64,000 bases of DNA from Pseudomonas californiensis (GTDB taxonomy: Bacteria > Pseudomonadota > Gammaproteobacteria > Pseudomonadales > Pseudomonadaceae): positions 101,505 to 165,504 of the forward strand of contig NZ_JAGTPK010000014.1 of NCBI RefSeq assembly GCF_021147775.1, read 5' to 3'. Under the pieces are notes generated by a model. The model worked only from the letters and a program-made list of their open reading frames with translations, did no database searches and was not told the DNA's origin. This document shows, one piece after another, positions 63,902-64,000 of the stretch (the stretch's first letter is position 1; the number at the start of each line of letters is the position of its first letter). A program made the position numbers and the translations under genes.

Positions 63902-64000
63902 TGTCCCGTCCTGAATAAGGTTTACACCTTCTGACCTTTCCTCAGGAGGATTCAATGGACTCAGGCAAAAGGCGTAGCCAGCGCGATTACACGCTAGCTT
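63902..64000 (+). mobile_element. left end of an insertion sequence (IS3-type, truncated by window)
   Basis: The element appears to begin with TGTCCCGTCCTGAATAAGG at 63902 and continues past the window. A strong AGGAGGA leads to the transposase-type frame at 63955. The exact left boundary and any target duplication cannot be confirmed without the other end. Confidence 0.55.
63955..64000 (+). CDS. probable IS3-family transposase OrfA, N-terminus only
   Basis: The first 15 codons read M-D-S-G-K-R-R-S-Q-R-D-Y-T-L-A, then the window ends. The basic start with RDYTLA(F) resembles the N-terminus of IS3-family helix-turn-helix OrfA proteins from Pseudomonas, which continue into a KLAVVxxVE-type helix. 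AGGAGGA lies 5 bp before the ATG. The family call rests on a short stretch. Confidence 0.55.
   Translation, partial: MDSGKRRSQRDYTLA

Overview
The window looks like a chromosomal segment of a fluorescent pseudomonad, most probably of the Pseudomonas syringae group. The basis is the GC-rich codon use, the gene order pilG-H-I-J-chpA-chpC / gshB-tonB-yqgE-ruvX-pyrR-pyrB-pyrC', a SelO whose catalytic residues fall at the numbers I recall for the P. syringae enzyme, and Pseudomonas-type REP/REPIN intergenic repeats. No search was run; assignments come from reading the translated sequence.

Left end (1-6.7 kb): the C-terminal part of an acyl-CoA dehydrogenase, then two tandem minus-strand paralogues of about 850-870 residues. 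Each joins a DUF6543 'dermonecrotic toxin'-type N-terminal region, a hydrophobic segment and a C-terminal mono-ADP-ribosyltransferase domain with an intact R-S-ExE triad. They are the strongest candidates for undescribed biology. Next come housekeeping genes (6.8-13.6 kb): a K+/H+ antiporter, an MscK-type mechanosensitive channel and the AMPylator SelO.

13.6-23.6 kb is the Chp chemosensory cluster for type IV pili (pilG, pilH, pilI, pilJ, chpA, chpC on the minus strand), with no room for the adaptation enzymes PilK and ChpB. Divergent from it run gshB, tonB (tonB3-like), yqgE, ruvX and the pyrimidine genes pyrR-pyrB-pyrC', where pyrC' is the catalytically dead dihydroorotase partner of aspartate transcarbamoylase. 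A PAQR/haemolysin III membrane protein follows.

30.8-39.1 kb holds a complete malonate decarboxylase system: mdcA-B-C-D-E-G-H-madL-madM on the minus strand, with the LysR regulator mdcR convergent at the far end. Then come an orphan PAAR-domain protein and an orphan ParA-type ATPase.

40.9-58.9 kb is one tightly overlapping 20-gene operon of the aryl polyene (APE)/xanthomonadin type. It encodes type II FAS/PKS enzymes (two ketosynthases, a chain-length factor, KR, dehydratases, two ACPs), an aryl acid ligase, an ammonia lyase, acyl- and glycosyltransferases and an export set (LolA-like, MMPL, lipoprotein). It also carries a halogenase-like flavoprotein, a methyltransferase and a cation/proton exchanger, and probably makes an outer-membrane-anchored pigment.

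58.9-60.4 kb has no convincing gene. It contains three REPIN-like elements, two copies of a roughly 300 bp hairpin-rich block, and further stem-loops. The right end has a LysR regulator divergent from an MFS transporter, hemE, and, from about position 63902, the left end and orfA start of an insertion sequence.
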